The notes under the pieces were generated by a model that saw nothing but the letters and a program-made list of their open reading frames with translations, was not told the origin of the DNA and did no database searches. A DNA stretch of 64,000 nucleotides. It comes from Blastochloris viridis. Lineage in GTDB: Bacteria > Pseudomonadota > Alphaproteobacteria > Rhizobiales > Xanthobacteraceae. Made by a program: the position numbers and the translations under genes. The first letter of the stretch is position 1, and each line of letters starts with the position of its first letter. Of the stretch, positions 17,604 to 26,535 are shown one piece after another. The stretch lies in assembly GCF_001402875.1 (NCBI RefSeq), contig NZ_CP012946.1, positions 474,001 through 538,000 on the forward strand, written 5' to 3'.

Positions 17604-18739
17604 TGCGCCACAAGCTCCCGAATCTTGCTGACCATCGCGGCGGGTGGGATCGGCTCGCCGTCGACGCGGTTGAGGCCGGCGACCCTGACGCCGCGGCCGA
17701 GCACGCGCTCGACCTCCAGCACCAGCTGGCCGAGGTTCATTTCCGGCACCAGCACCAGCCGGGCGTTGGCGGCGGCGGTGCGCAACGCCTCCTCCGGGAA
17801 CGGCCACAGCGTCACCGGGCGCACCAGCCCGGCCTTGATGCCCTCTGAGCGCAGCGTCTCGACCGCGCGGCGGGCGGCGCGGGCGGCGATGCCGACCGCG
17901 ACGATCACCACCTCGGCGTCGGCGGTCTCGATCAGCTCGACCTTGTCGATCCTGGCGCGGTGGCGCTCGATCTTGTCGAGGAGGCGGGTCAGGGCCTTCG
18001 AAGCGAGGTCGGGCTTCTGGGTCGGGAAGCCGTCCGGAAGATGGGTGAGGCCGGTGACGTGCAGGCGGTGGCCGTCGCCGGGCCGCGCCATCAGCGGGAT
18101 GAGGTCATCGGTCTCGGCGTAGGGCTTGAAGTCGTGCTCGGTGCCGTCGGCCCATTTGCGATCGACGATCTTGATCTCTCCGCGCCGTGGCAGCTCGACC
18201 GACTCCACCAGGTGCGCGATGATCTGGTCGTAGGTGACGATCACCGGCACCCGGAATTCCTCGGCGAGGTTAAAGGCGCGGATGGTCTCGGTATAGACCT
18301 CCTGCACCGAGGCCGGTGCCACCACGATGATGGGGTGGTCGCCATGGGTGCCCCAGCGCGCCTGCATCAGGTCGCCTTGCGCCGGCTTGGTCGGCATGCC
18401 GGTGGAGGGGCCGCCGCGCATCACGTTGACGATCACGCATGGCACCTCGGTCATGGCGGCAAAGCCGAGATTTTCCTGCATCAGGGAGAAGCCGGGACCG
18501 GAGGTCGCGGTCATCGCCTTGGCGCCGCCGAGCGAGGCGCCGATCACCGCCGCGATCGAGGCGATCTCGTCCTCCATCTGGATGAACACGCCGTCGACGC
18601 GCGGCAATTCGCGCGACAGCTTTTCGGCGATCTCGGAGGACGGGGTGATCGGGTAGCCGGCAAAGAAGCGGCAGCCGGCGGCAACCGCCGCCAGGGCGCA
18701 GGCCTTGTTGCCTTGAAGCGACTGGAGTGAAGACGACAT
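17600..18739 (-). CDS. korA: 2-oxoacid:ferredoxin oxidoreductase, alpha subunit
   Basis: 379 aa. N-terminal pyrimidine-binding domain with GCRFFAGYPITPSSEIAE and the catalytic-loop region QMEDEIASIAAVIGASLGGAKAMTATSGPGFSLM; the C-terminal half has the transketolase-like fold (LVRPVTLWPFPEEAL). No gamma domain is fused to it, matching the separate korC. ATG 18739 overlaps the stop of the iorB-korD fusion (TGATG); GTG 18742 is the alternative. Order korD-korA-korB-korC is the standard KGOR operon, here with korD fused to iorB. Confidence 0.92.
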   Translation of the reverse strand: MSSSLQSLQGNKACALAAVAAGCRFFAGYPITPSSEIAEKLSRELPRVDGVFIQMEDEIASIAAVIGASLGGAKAMTATSGPGFSLMQENLGFAAMTEVPCVIVNVMRGGPSTGMPTKPAQGDLMQARWGTHGDHPIIVVAPASVQEVYTETIRAFNLAEEFRVPVIVTYDQIIAHLVESVELPRRGEIKIVDRKWADGTEHDFKPYAETDDLIPLMARPGDGHRLHVTGLTHLPDGFPTQKPDLASKALTRLLDKIERHRARIDKVELIETADAEVVIVAVGIAARAARRAVETLRSEGIKAGLVRPVTLWPFPEEALRTAAANARLVLVPEMNLGQLVLEVERVLGRGVRVAGLNRVDGEPIPPAAMVSKIRELVAQ

Positions 18740-19680
18740 CACATGCTCACCGGTTCACGCACGGTGGTTTTGACGGAAATCGCGAAATCCGGGCACAGCC
18801 ACTCGCAGACGTGGCAGCCGGTGCAGGCTTCGGGGTGGGCCACGGTGGCGATGTGCTCGCGCGACATTGCAAGGCAACGCTCCGGGCACAGCTTGACGCA
18901 AATGTCGCAGCCCTTGCACCAGGCCTCGTTGACCTCGACCTCGAACGACACCTCTGGGTGTGGCCGGAACGCCGGGCGGCGGGTGATCGACTTGTCGAAC
19001 CTGAGCTCGGGGTCGAGCCGGGCGGCCTCGGCCCAGGCCCGGCCGGCCTCGAACGCCTTGCGGTTGATGTCGCGGGTGCGCTTGGGCACCAGTTCCTCGA
19101 TCACCGCCAGCCAGTCGGCGACCGGATAGTCCAGCGAAACCGACAGCGTGCCGAGCAGCACGGTGTTGGCGGCGCGCACGTCGCCGAGGTCGTCGGCGAT
19201 GGTGGTGGCGTCGAGCGCATAGCCGTCGGCGATGCGGCTGACGATCTCGGCCGGGGTCTCGCGGGCGTAGTTGGTGGTGGCGCCGTGCTTGCGGCTGCGG
19301 CAGGCGAACGGCGGCACGATGCGGCGGGTGTCGGCGATGAACACGCCGCTGTCGGGCTTCAAGTGATCGAGCCAGCGCAGCCCCTCGGCCCATTCCAGCG
19401 CGATCAGCGCGTCGGCCTCGCCCTTGGCGATGGTGGGCGACCACACCTCGCTGCCGAAGCGGACGTGGCTGAACACGATGCCGCCGCGCTTGGCCATGCC
19501 GTGCACTTCGCTCTGCTTGACCTGCAGCCCCTGGCGCTGGCCCATCAGCGCCATCACCTTGGAGATCATCAAGACGCCCTGGCCACCGACGCCGACGATC
19601 ATGATGTTGCGGGCCTCGGCCGGCTTGGCCGCCGCCGCCGGGGCTGCGTCGTCCAAGGTGAGGGCGGTGTTTGCAGTCAT
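18739..19680 (-). CDS. iorB: IorB (indolepyruvate oxidoreductase beta/gamma subunit) fused to a KorD-type dicluster ferredoxin
   Basis: 313 aa. Residues about 24-215 are the IorB/gamma-type domain (NIMIVGVGGQGVLMISKVMA, SEVHGMAKRGGIVFSHVRFG). Residues about 245-300 are a dicluster ferredoxin: C255, C258, C261 and C265 (CKGCDICVKLCP) and C286, C289, C292 and C296 (CTGCHVCEWLCP). Normal IorB ends near residue 200, and KorD is normally a free protein of about 80-100 aa. ATG 19680 is taken; GTG 19701, overlapping the iorA stop as GTGA, is a credible alternative. The fused ferredoxin directly precedes korA, so it may serve the KOR enzyme, IOR or both. Confidence 0.9.
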   Translation of the reverse strand: MTANTALTLDDAAPAAAAKPAEARNIMIVGVGGQGVLMISKVMALMGQRQGLQVKQSEVHGMAKRGGIVFSHVRFGSEVWSPTIAKGEADALIALEWAEGLRWLDHLKPDSGVFIADTRRIVPPFACRSRKHGATTNYARETPAEIVSRIADGYALDATTIADDLGDVRAANTVLLGTLSVSLDYPVADWLAVIEELVPKRTRDINRKAFEAGRAWAEAARLDPELRFDKSITRRPAFRPHPEVSFEVEVNEAWCKGCDICVKLCPERCLAMSREHIATVAHPEACTGCHVCEWLCPDFAISVKTTVREPVSM

Positions 19681-19697
19681 CTTGTTACGCTTGGCGT

Positions 19698-21512
19698 TCA
19701 CGGCATCACCGGCTGAACTGGCTGGATGCAGTCCGAGGGGCAGACCTGGGCGCACACCGTGCAGCCGATGCAGGTCGAGCTGTCGATCTTCACCTTGTGG
19801 CGGCCGTCATGGACGTCGTCGGACCAGGTGATCGAGGGGCAGCCGAGGTTCATGCACGACTGGCAGGCGACGCAATTGGCGGCGTTCACCGCCAGCGGCG
19901 TGCCCTTGATCTTGATCGGATCGAGCACGCACGGCCGCTGCGCGATCACCACCGCGACGCCCTTGAAGGCGATCGCCTCGCGCAGCGCCTGGTAGAGCCG
20001 GCCGACCTCGTAGGGATCGACGGTGCGGATCCAGTCGACGCCAACCGCCCGGCACAGCTTTTCGTAATCGACTTTGGGCGCCGGCTGGCCGCGCAACGTG
20101 CGCCCGGTGCCGGGGTGATGCTGGCCGCCGGTCATCGCGGTGATGCCGTTGTCAAGGATCACCACCGCGATGTTGGCCCGGTGATAGACCGCGTCGATCA
20201 GCGGCGGGATGCCGGAGTGCAGGAAGGTGGAGTCGCCGATGGTGGCGACGATGGGCTTGGTCTCGCTGCCCGACAGCGCCATGCCGGTGGCGTTGGCGAT
20301 CGAGGCGCCCATGCACACCGTGGTGTCGATCGATCGCAGCGGCTCCACCGCGGCCAGGGTGTAGCAGCCGATGTCGCCGGCGACGCGGGTGTCGAGCCCG
20401 CGCAGGGCGAGGAAGGTGGCGGTGTGCGGGCAGCCCGAGCACAGCACCGGCGGCCGCGCCATCGGCTCGATGTCGAGCGAGACGGTCGGGGGCGCGGCCT
20501 CCATCAGCCCGGCCTTGGCGAGTCCGGCGCGCACCAGCTCGGGCGACAGTTCGCCGACGCGCGGGAACAGCGACTTGCCCTCGGCCGGGATGCCGAGCGC
20601 ACGGATGTCCTTCTCCAGCACCGGCTCCAGCTCCTCGACCACGATCAGGCGGTCGACCGAGGCGGCGAACGCCGCGATGGCGGCTTCCGGCAGCGGATAG
20701 GCGGTGCCGAGCTTGAGGACCGAGGCGGTGGGGGCGACCTCCTTGACGTAGAGGTAGGACGTCGCGCCGGTGACGATGCCGAACCTTGTGTCGCCCTTCT
20801 CCCAGCGGGTGAGGGGGGAGTCCTCAAGATACCGGGCGAGCTTGGCCTCGCGCTCGATCACCTTGGGGTGCAGCCGGCGGGCGTTGGCGGGAATCGTCAC
20901 CGTGCGGGTCGGGGCGTTGACGAAGCCCTTCGACGGCGGCGTCTTGCGGGTGCCGACCCGCACCAGCGAGCGGGTGTGCGACAGCCGGGTGGTCGAGCGC
21001 AGGATCACCGGCGTGTCGAACGCCTCCGAGATCTCGAACGCCAGCTTGGTGAAATCGTAGGCTTCCTGGGCGTCGGAGGGCTCCAGCACCGGCACGCCGG
21101 CCAGCTTGGCGAACAGCCGGGTGTCCTGCTCGTTCTGCGAGGAGTGGATGCCCGGGTCGTCGCAGACCACCAGCACCAGGCCGCCGTGCGCGCCGATATA
21201 GGACTGCGACATCAGCGAGTCGGACGCGACGTTGAGGCCGACGTGCTTCATGGTGCAGATCGCGCGCACGCCGGACAGCGCGGCGCCGATGGCGACGTCG
21301 AGCGCCACCTTCTCGTTGGTCGACCAGTCGGCGTAAAGGTCGGAGGCCGGGTAGCCGGCGAGCGACTCCAGGATCTCGGTGCTCGGCGTGCCGGGGTAGG
21401 CGCTGGCGACCCGCACACCCGCTTCCCAGGCGCCGCGGGCGATGGCCTCGTTGCCCATCAGCGGCAGCGATTGCTCGCTCACCGCCTCGACCTCTCTGAC
21501 TTGAAGATTCAT
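19698..21512 (-). CDS. iorA: Indolepyruvate ferredoxin oxidoreductase, alpha subunit
   Basis: 604 aa TPP enzyme that oxidatively decarboxylates aryl-pyruvates, the transamination products of Trp, Phe and Tyr, to aryl-acetyl-CoA. Visible: N-terminal domain GNEAIARGAWEAGVRVASAYPGTP (first 20: GNEAIARGAWEAGVRVASAY), TPP motif GDSTFLHSGIPPLIDA with downstream LDNGITAMTGGQHHPG, and two C-terminal clusters CVACQSCMNLGCP and CIGCTVCAQVCP. Length and architecture match IorA. First gene of the oxidoreductase run; the upstream 159 bp separate it from livF. Confidence 0.93.
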   Translation of the reverse strand: MNLQVREVEAVSEQSLPLMGNEAIARGAWEAGVRVASAYPGTPSTEILESLAGYPASDLYADWSTNEKVALDVAIGAALSGVRAICTMKHVGLNVASDSLMSQSYIGAHGGLVLVVCDDPGIHSSQNEQDTRLFAKLAGVPVLEPSDAQEAYDFTKLAFEISEAFDTPVILRSTTRLSHTRSLVRVGTRKTPPSKGFVNAPTRTVTIPANARRLHPKVIEREAKLARYLEDSPLTRWEKGDTRFGIVTGATSYLYVKEVAPTASVLKLGTAYPLPEAAIAAFAASVDRLIVVEELEPVLEKDIRALGIPAEGKSLFPRVGELSPELVRAGLAKAGLMEAAPPTVSLDIEPMARPPVLCSGCPHTATFLALRGLDTRVAGDIGCYTLAAVEPLRSIDTTVCMGASIANATGMALSGSETKPIVATIGDSTFLHSGIPPLIDAVYHRANIAVVILDNGITAMTGGQHHPGTGRTLRGQPAPKVDYEKLCRAVGVDWIRTVDPYEVGRLYQALREAIAFKGVAVVIAQRPCVLDPIKIKGTPLAVNAANCVACQSCMNLGCPSITWSDDVHDGRHKVKIDSSTCIGCTVCAQVCPSDCIQPVQPVMP

Positions 21513-21671
21513 CGCGTTTCCGGCCCTTTCGGGATTGCTTGCCCTTCGGGAAACTTATGGCCCCTGTCAGGGCGGCGCACTCTATAGAACTGTTCAATTC
21601 CACGCCACCCTGGGCAATGCCTGAGCAGCGGCGGGGCGAGGATGTCATCGCCCTGCATTCTCCTTCGCCGG

Positions 21672-22373
21672 CTACAACCCGAGATAGGCCTCGCGGACCC
21701 GCGGCTCGGCGATCAGCGCCGCCCCGGTGCCGGCGAGCGAGATGCAGCCGGTTTCGAGCACATAGCCGCGATCGGCCGCCTGCAGCGCGGCGAAGGCGTT
21801 CTGCTCCACCACCAGGATGGTCACCCCCTCGTCGGCCAGCCGCCGTATCACCGCGAACACCTGCTCGACCAGCAGCGGCGCGAGGCCCATGCTCGGCTCG
21901 TCGAGCAGCAGCAGCTTGGGCCGTGACATCAGCGCGCGGCCCATCGCCAGCATCTGCTGCTGGCCGCCGGACAGCGCGCCGGCGTGCTGGTGGCGGCGCT
22001 CCTTCAGCACCGGGAACAGCTCGAAGACGTGTTCCAGGCTGGCGGCGGCGTCGGCCTTGCCGCGGCGATAGGCGCCGAGCACGAGGTTGTCCAGCACGCT
22101 GAGCGGCTTGAAGACGTGGCGGCCCTCCGGCACCTGGGCGAGGCCGCGCGCGACCCGGCGGTGGGCCGGCAGGGTTTCGATCGCTTCGCCGGCAAAGCGG
22201 ATGGTGCCGCGCCGGATCGGCTGCACCCCGGAAATGGCGCGCAGCAGGGTGGTCTTGCCGGCGCCGTTGGCGCCGACCAGCGCCACCACCTCGCCGGTGC
22301 GGACGTGGAGCGAGACGCCGTGCAGCGCCTCGATGCGGCCATAGGCGCTGACGAGACCACCCACCTCAAGCAT
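21672..22373 (-). CDS. livF: Branched-chain/aromatic acid ABC transporter ATP-binding protein LivF
   Basis: 233 aa. Walker A GANGAGKTT, ABC signature LSGGQQQMLAMGRAL, Walker B LLLLDEPSMGLAP and the LivF hallmark VPEGRHVF are all present. The start overlaps the end of livG by 8 bases. Last gene of the livKHMGF run. Relatives import branched-chain amino acids, but also aryl acids and benzoates; the neighbouring aryl-acid genes make the latter plausible. Confidence 0.93.
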   Translation of the reverse strand: MLEVGGLVSAYGRIEALHGVSLHVRTGEVVALVGANGAGKTTLLRAISGVQPIRRGTIRFAGEAIETLPAHRRVARGLAQVPEGRHVFKPLSVLDNLVLGAYRRGKADAAASLEHVFELFPVLKERRHQHAGALSGGQQQMLAMGRALMSRPKLLLLDEPSMGLAPLLVEQVFAVIRRLADEGVTILVVEQNAFAALQAADRGYVLETGCISLAGTGAALIAEPRVREAYLGL

Positions 22374-23154
22374 AGGCCGCCTCGGCGGGGCTTGCCGCGG
22401 CGGCGCCGAGATAGGCTTCCACCACCCGCGGGTCGCGGGCGACTTCGAGCGGCGTGCCCACGGTCAGCACGCGGCCCTCGACCAGCACCAGCACCCGGCT
22501 CGAAATGCCCATCACCAGCTTCATGTCGTGCTCGATCAGCACGACGGTGATGCCGCCCTCGGCGATCGACACCGTCAGGCGGTCGATCTCCTCAGTCTCG
22601 GCGGCGTTGCAGCCGGCGGCCGGCTCGTCGAGCAGCAGCAGGCGCGGCTCGGCGGCGAGCGCCCGCGCGATCTCCAGCCGCCGCATCGCGCCGTAGGGCA
22701 GGGCGCCGGCAACACGGCCGGCAACGTTGTCGAGGCCGACGCGGGCAAGGCAGGCCATCGCCGCCTCGCGCGAGCGCTTCTCCTGCGCCCGCGTCGCCGG
22801 CGAGCGCACGAGGTGGCCGAGCACGCCATGCCGTTCGTGGCGGTGGCGGCCGGTCATGACGTTGTCGAGCACGCTCATGCGGCCGAACAGCTGCAGGTTC
22901 TGGAAGGTGCGCGACACCCCGAGGCGGGCGAGCGCGGCCGGCCGCAGAGCGGTGACGTCGAGGCCGTCGATCGCGATGGTGCCGTCGTCCGGGCGGTAGA
23001 TGCCAGAGATCAGGTTGAACAGCGTGGTCTTGCCGGCGCCGTTCGGGCCAATGATCGAAAAGATCTCGGCCTTGTTCACCGCGAACGACACCGCGTCGAC
23101 GGCGCGGATGCCGCCGAACGAGATCGACAGGCTGTCGACCGAGAGAATGGTCAT
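22366..23154 (-). CDS. livG: ABC transporter ATP-binding protein LivG
   Basis: 262 aa. Walker A GPNGAGKTT, Q-loop VSRTFQNLQLFGRMSVLDNV and Walker B RLLLLDEPAAGCN with the LivG-type tail (VGTPLEVARDPRVVEAYLG). The signature motif is degenerate (LPYGAMRRLEIARAL), as is usual for LivG. ATGA overlap with the livM stop. It pairs with LivF to energise the LivHM permease. Confidence 0.93.
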   Translation of the reverse strand: MTILSVDSLSISFGGIRAVDAVSFAVNKAEIFSIIGPNGAGKTTLFNLISGIYRPDDGTIAIDGLDVTALRPAALARLGVSRTFQNLQLFGRMSVLDNVMTGRHRHERHGVLGHLVRSPATRAQEKRSREAAMACLARVGLDNVAGRVAGALPYGAMRRLEIARALAAEPRLLLLDEPAAGCNAAETEEIDRLTVSIAEGGITVVLIEHDMKLVMGISSRVLVLVEGRVLTVGTPLEVARDPRVVEAYLGAAAASPAEAAYA

Positions 23155-24095
23155 GTCTGCCCCGCTCTGAGACGCCGGGCCAGGCCCGGCACGATGCCCT
23201 CGCGCAGGAACAGCATGAACAGGACGATCATCACGCCCAGCGCCAGCGTCTCGTAATCGTGGAACACCGTCAGCGCCTGCGGCAGGATGACGAGCACCGC
23301 AGCGCCGATGATCGAGCCCAGGATCGAGCCGAGCCCGCCGATCACCGCCATGGTGACGAACTCGACCGAGTGCAGAAAACTGCCGACGTCGGGGGTGACG
23401 TGACCGTTGAGCAGCGCCGAGGCGGCGCCGGCGACGGCGGCGTAGATGGCGGCGGCGACGAAGGCGAGCAGCTTGTAGCCGGCAATGTCGACGCCGAGCC
23501 CCGCCGCCGCCACCTCCGAATCGTGCAGCGCCCGCAGCGCCCGCCCGGTCGGGCTGTCGAGAAGATTGATCGCGGCAACGACGCCGAGGATCAGGAGTAC
23601 GCCGCAAATCCAGTACCAGGTTTCCGGCGTCCGCAGCTTGGCGCCCAGCACGCTGGCGCGGGCCACCGCCATGCCGTCCGGGCCGCCGGTGATGGCGACC
23701 TCGGCGGTCAGCACCAAGGTGATCAGCATGCCGACGCCGAGGGTGGCGACGGCGAGGTAATGGCCCTTGAGCCGCAGGATCGGCTTGCCGATGACGAAGG
23801 CCAGCGCGGCGGCGAGCACGACGCCGGCAAACGCCGCCATCAGCGGGTGCCAGCCGAACTGCGCCGGCAGGATGGCCGGGCCGTAGGCGCCGATGGCGAA
23901 GAAGCCGGCGTGGCCGAGGCTGACCTGGCCGGCATAGCCCATCAACAGGTTCAGCCCGATCACGGCGAGCGCGCTGATGAACACCAGCGCGCCGACCCGG
24001 AAATAATACGCCGACGGCAGCACCAGCCCCGGCAGCACCACGATGGCGATCGCGGCAAGGACGATGAGGGTGGCGGGCGAGAGCTTGAACGCCAT
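23151..24095 (-). CDS. livM: ABC transporter permease LivM
   Basis: 314 aa, about nine hydrophobic helices, with the conserved central segment LMGYAGQVSLGHAGFFAIGA and cytoplasmic loop LRALHDSEVAAAGLGVD that contacts the ATPases. ATG 24095 overlaps the livH stop (TGATG); GTG 24098 is the alternative. Inner-membrane partner of LivH. Confidence 0.93.
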   Translation of the reverse strand: MAFKLSPATLIVLAAIAIVVLPGLVLPSAYYFRVGALVFISALAVIGLNLLMGYAGQVSLGHAGFFAIGAYGPAILPAQFGWHPLMAAFAGVVLAAALAFVIGKPILRLKGHYLAVATLGVGMLITLVLTAEVAITGGPDGMAVARASVLGAKLRTPETWYWICGVLLILGVVAAINLLDSPTGRALRALHDSEVAAAGLGVDIAGYKLLAFVAAAIYAAVAGAASALLNGHVTPDVGSFLHSVEFVTMAVIGGLGSILGSIIGAAVLVILPQALTVFHDYETLALGVMIVLFMLFLREGIVPGLARRLRAGQT

Positions 24096-24994
24096 CACAC
24101 CCGCTCCACCTGCTTGACCCGGGCAAGGCCGCCCGGCATCGCCATCAGCACCGCGATCAGCACCACGAAGGCGGCGGCGTCCTTGTAGGTGGATGACAGA
24201 TAGCCGGCGGCGAGCGCTTCCAGCAGGCCGAGCAACAGCCCGCCCGCCACCGCGCCGAGCGGGCTGCCGATGCCGCCGAGCACCGCGGCGGCGAAGCCCT
24301 TGAGCGACAGCATCACGCCGACGTCGTAGCTGGTCAGCGTGATCGGGGTGACGAGAATGCCGGCGATGGCGCCGATCGCCGCCGAGGTAGCGAAGGCGAA
24401 GCCGACGATGACGCCGGTGTTGATGCCGGCCAGCATCGCCGCCATGCGGTCGGCGGCGGTGGCGAGCACCGCCTTGCCGAACAGGGTGCGGGCGAGAAAC
24501 AGCTTCAGCGCCAGCACGATCACCGCGGCGCCGCCGACCACCCAGAACGCCTGGGGCTGCACCGCGGCGCCGAGCACGCCGACCGCGGCCTCGCCGGAGA
24601 AGCCCGGCAGCTTGTGGAACTGCTTGTCGAAGATCAGCGGCGCTGCGCCGCGCAGCACCAGCGACACCCCGATGGTGAGGATGATCAGCGTCACCGCATT
24701 GGCGCCGCGCGCCGGCTCGATCACCAAAGCGTGGACGACGATGCCGACGGCGACCGCCGCGATCACCGCTGCCACTGCCGCTGCCGGCAGCGGCAGGCCG
24801 AGCGCGGCGAGGAAAACCGTCGCCATGCCGCCGAGCATGACGAACTCGCCCTGGGCGAAGTTCACCACGCTGGAGGCGTTGTAGATCAGGGTGAAGCCGA
24901 GCGCGACCAGCGCGTAGACCGCGCCGATGGTCAGCCCGGAGACGGCGAACTGGACGAAATCGGCCATCAACTCAATCCCGCTGAGGTCATCCAT
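24095..24994 (-). CDS. livH: ABC transporter permease LivH
   Basis: 299 aa, about eight hydrophobic helices; family segments YALVALGFTLIYNASSVVNF and AVLGGIGSPLGAVAGGLLLG are conserved. ATG 24994 has GAGGA four bases upstream and is preferred to ATG 24967. It follows livK after a 130-bp spacer filled by a palindrome, while livH-M-G-F overlap one another tightly. Confidence 0.92.
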   Translation of the reverse strand: MDDLSGIELMADFVQFAVSGLTIGAVYALVALGFTLIYNASSVVNFAQGEFVMLGGMATVFLAALGLPLPAAAVAAVIAAVAVGIVVHALVIEPARGANAVTLIILTIGVSLVLRGAAPLIFDKQFHKLPGFSGEAAVGVLGAAVQPQAFWVVGGAAVIVLALKLFLARTLFGKAVLATAADRMAAMLAGINTGVIVGFAFATSAAIGAIAGILVTPITLTSYDVGVMLSLKGFAAAVLGGIGSPLGAVAGGLLLGLLEALAAGYLSSTYKDAAAFVVLIAVLMAMPGGLARVKQVERV

Positions 24995-24998
24995 TCCT

Positions 24999-25109
24999 CG
25001 TCGTCCCGACCCAAGCTTAGCGTCGAGCCGGGACCGTTTGGCGAGCAGGTGCCTTAATTTGCTGACGGTCCCGGCTCGCGCGCGCTGAGCGCGCTTGGCC
25101 GGGACGACG
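24999..25109. repeat. Intergenic palindrome between livK and livH, family member C
   Basis: Perfect 10-base outer arms CGTCGTCCCG (24999-25008) and CGGGACGACG (25100-25109) surround an inner hairpin built on GGTCCCGGC...GGCCGGGAC. It shares 20 identical bases (25061-25080) with member B. Its position between a solute-binding-protein gene and its permease genes suggests it may lower read-through or protect the livK mRNA 3' end. Confidence 0.85.
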
Positions 25110-25124
25110 CGTTTCGTGCCGCCC

Positions 25125-26321
25125 TCACTCCGCCAGCACCCAGTCGCCGCCCTTGACCTCGAGCATTTTGAAGGCGGAGAGGTCGAGGCCCATGTGGTCG
25201 GTCGGCGTCATGTTGAAGATGCCGGCGGTGCCGATGAAGCCTTTGGTGTTCTCGATCTGGTCGCGAATCTTGGCCGGCTCGGTCGAGTTCGCCCGCTCGA
25301 CCGCGGCCTTGAGGATGAACAGCGCGTCGAAGGCGTGGCCGCCGAAGGTCGAGACCTGGCCGTTGGTGGCGACCTCGTAGGTCGTCTTGTAGCCGGTGGC
25401 GACGCTCTTTTGCGGATCGGAGTCGGGCAGCTTGTCGGCGACCAGCAGCGCGGCGGCCGGCAGCCGCACGCCCTCGGCGGCCTCGCCGGCCAGCTCGATG
25501 AAGCTTTTCGAGGCGACGCCGTGGCTCTGGTAGAGCGGCAGGGCGATGCCGAGCTGACGCACGTTGCGGGTGACGATTGCCGGACCCTGGCCCATGCCGG
25601 GGTTGATCAACGCCTGGATGCCGGGCGCGCCCTTCAGGTTGGTGAGCTGGGCGGTCATGTCGGAATCGCGCGGGCCGTAGGTTTCCTCAGCGACGATCTC
25701 GATGCCGTATTTGGCGTTGACCTTGACGCACTGCTCGCGCATCGACTTGCCGAAGCCGTCGGTGCCGGAAATGATGCCGACCTTGGTGAGGTTGTTCTTC
25801 CTGAGGTCCTCGAAGATCTTCTCGCACGCCATGCGGTCGGTGTGCGGGGTCTTGAACACCCAGGTCTTGGTAGGCTCGACGATGCCAACCGCGCCGGCAA
25901 ACGCGATGAACGGCACCTCGGCGTCCTCGAACACCGGGATCATCGCGAAGGTGGTGCCGGAGGTGGTGCCGCCGAGCACCGCGACCACCTTGTCCTCCTC
26001 GACCAGACGGGTGGCGAAGGTACGCGCCTTGTCGGCGTCGCCGCCGTCGTCATAGATGACGAGCTTGACGGTGTTGCCAATGATGCCGCCGGCCTTGTTC
26101 ATTTCCTCGACATAGAGCTTCAGCGTCTTGTCCTCGGGCTCGCCGAGGAAGGCGGCCGGGCCGGTCGAGGACACCACCGAGCCGATCCGGATCTCGCCGG
26201 CGGCGGCCGCTGTGCCGCAGAGGCCCATCATCGCCGCGGCCAGCGCGGCGCCGGCCCAGTTCGTTTGAGCCAAGGTGATTTTGGCCAAGCGAGGCTTGGC
26301 CCAATTCCGCAATGACGACAC
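25125..26321 (-). CDS. livK: Branched-chain/aromatic acid ABC transporter periplasmic binding protein
   Basis: 398 aa type-1 periplasmic binding protein. GTG 26321 is chosen because GGGGG lies four bases upstream and it gives a normal N-region and signal peptide (WAGAALAAAMMGLCGTAAAA); the longer start ATG 26390 would add 23 Gly/Pro-rich residues. The fold begins GEIRIGSVVSSTGPAAFLGE, with the family motif LVIYDDGGDADKARTFATRL. LivK relatives next to aryl-acid genes bind aromatic acids as well as amino acids; specificity is not readable. First gene of the liv run. Confidence 0.9.
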   Translation of the reverse strand: MSSLRNWAKPRLAKITLAQTNWAGAALAAAMMGLCGTAAAAGEIRIGSVVSSTGPAAFLGEPEDKTLKLYVEEMNKAGGIIGNTVKLVIYDDGGDADKARTFATRLVEEDKVVAVLGGTTSGTTFAMIPVFEDAEVPFIAFAGAVGIVEPTKTWVFKTPHTDRMACEKIFEDLRKNNLTKVGIISGTDGFGKSMREQCVKVNAKYGIEIVAEETYGPRDSDMTAQLTNLKGAPGIQALINPGMGQGPAIVTRNVRQLGIALPLYQSHGVASKSFIELAGEAAEGVRLPAAALLVADKLPDSDPQKSVATGYKTTYEVATNGQVSTFGGHAFDALFILKAAVERANSTEPAKIRDQIENTKGFIGTAGIFNMTPTDHMGLDLSAFKMLEVKGGDWVLAE

Positions 26322-26535
26322 CGTTCCCCCCTTTGGTCGCGGCCTGGTTCCGCCGGCCGCCGTGCCGGACGTTCCCTTCAAATCCGGCATGGGCCCCTTG
26401 TAATCCGCGCATGGCACCGTTTCAAACGAAACGGCGACGCTGGCCATGAGGCAATGGTCGGGCTGTCGTTGGGGCCGGGTTGCTGTATCGACGGAGCGGC
26501 GGCGCAACCTGCCGCAGCAGGAGGGGAGGACGGTG

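Noticed and set aside
19671-21587. A 638-residue plus-strand frame
   Set aside because: Antisense to iorA, with repetitive His/Arg/Gly/Asp composition and no recognisable fold.
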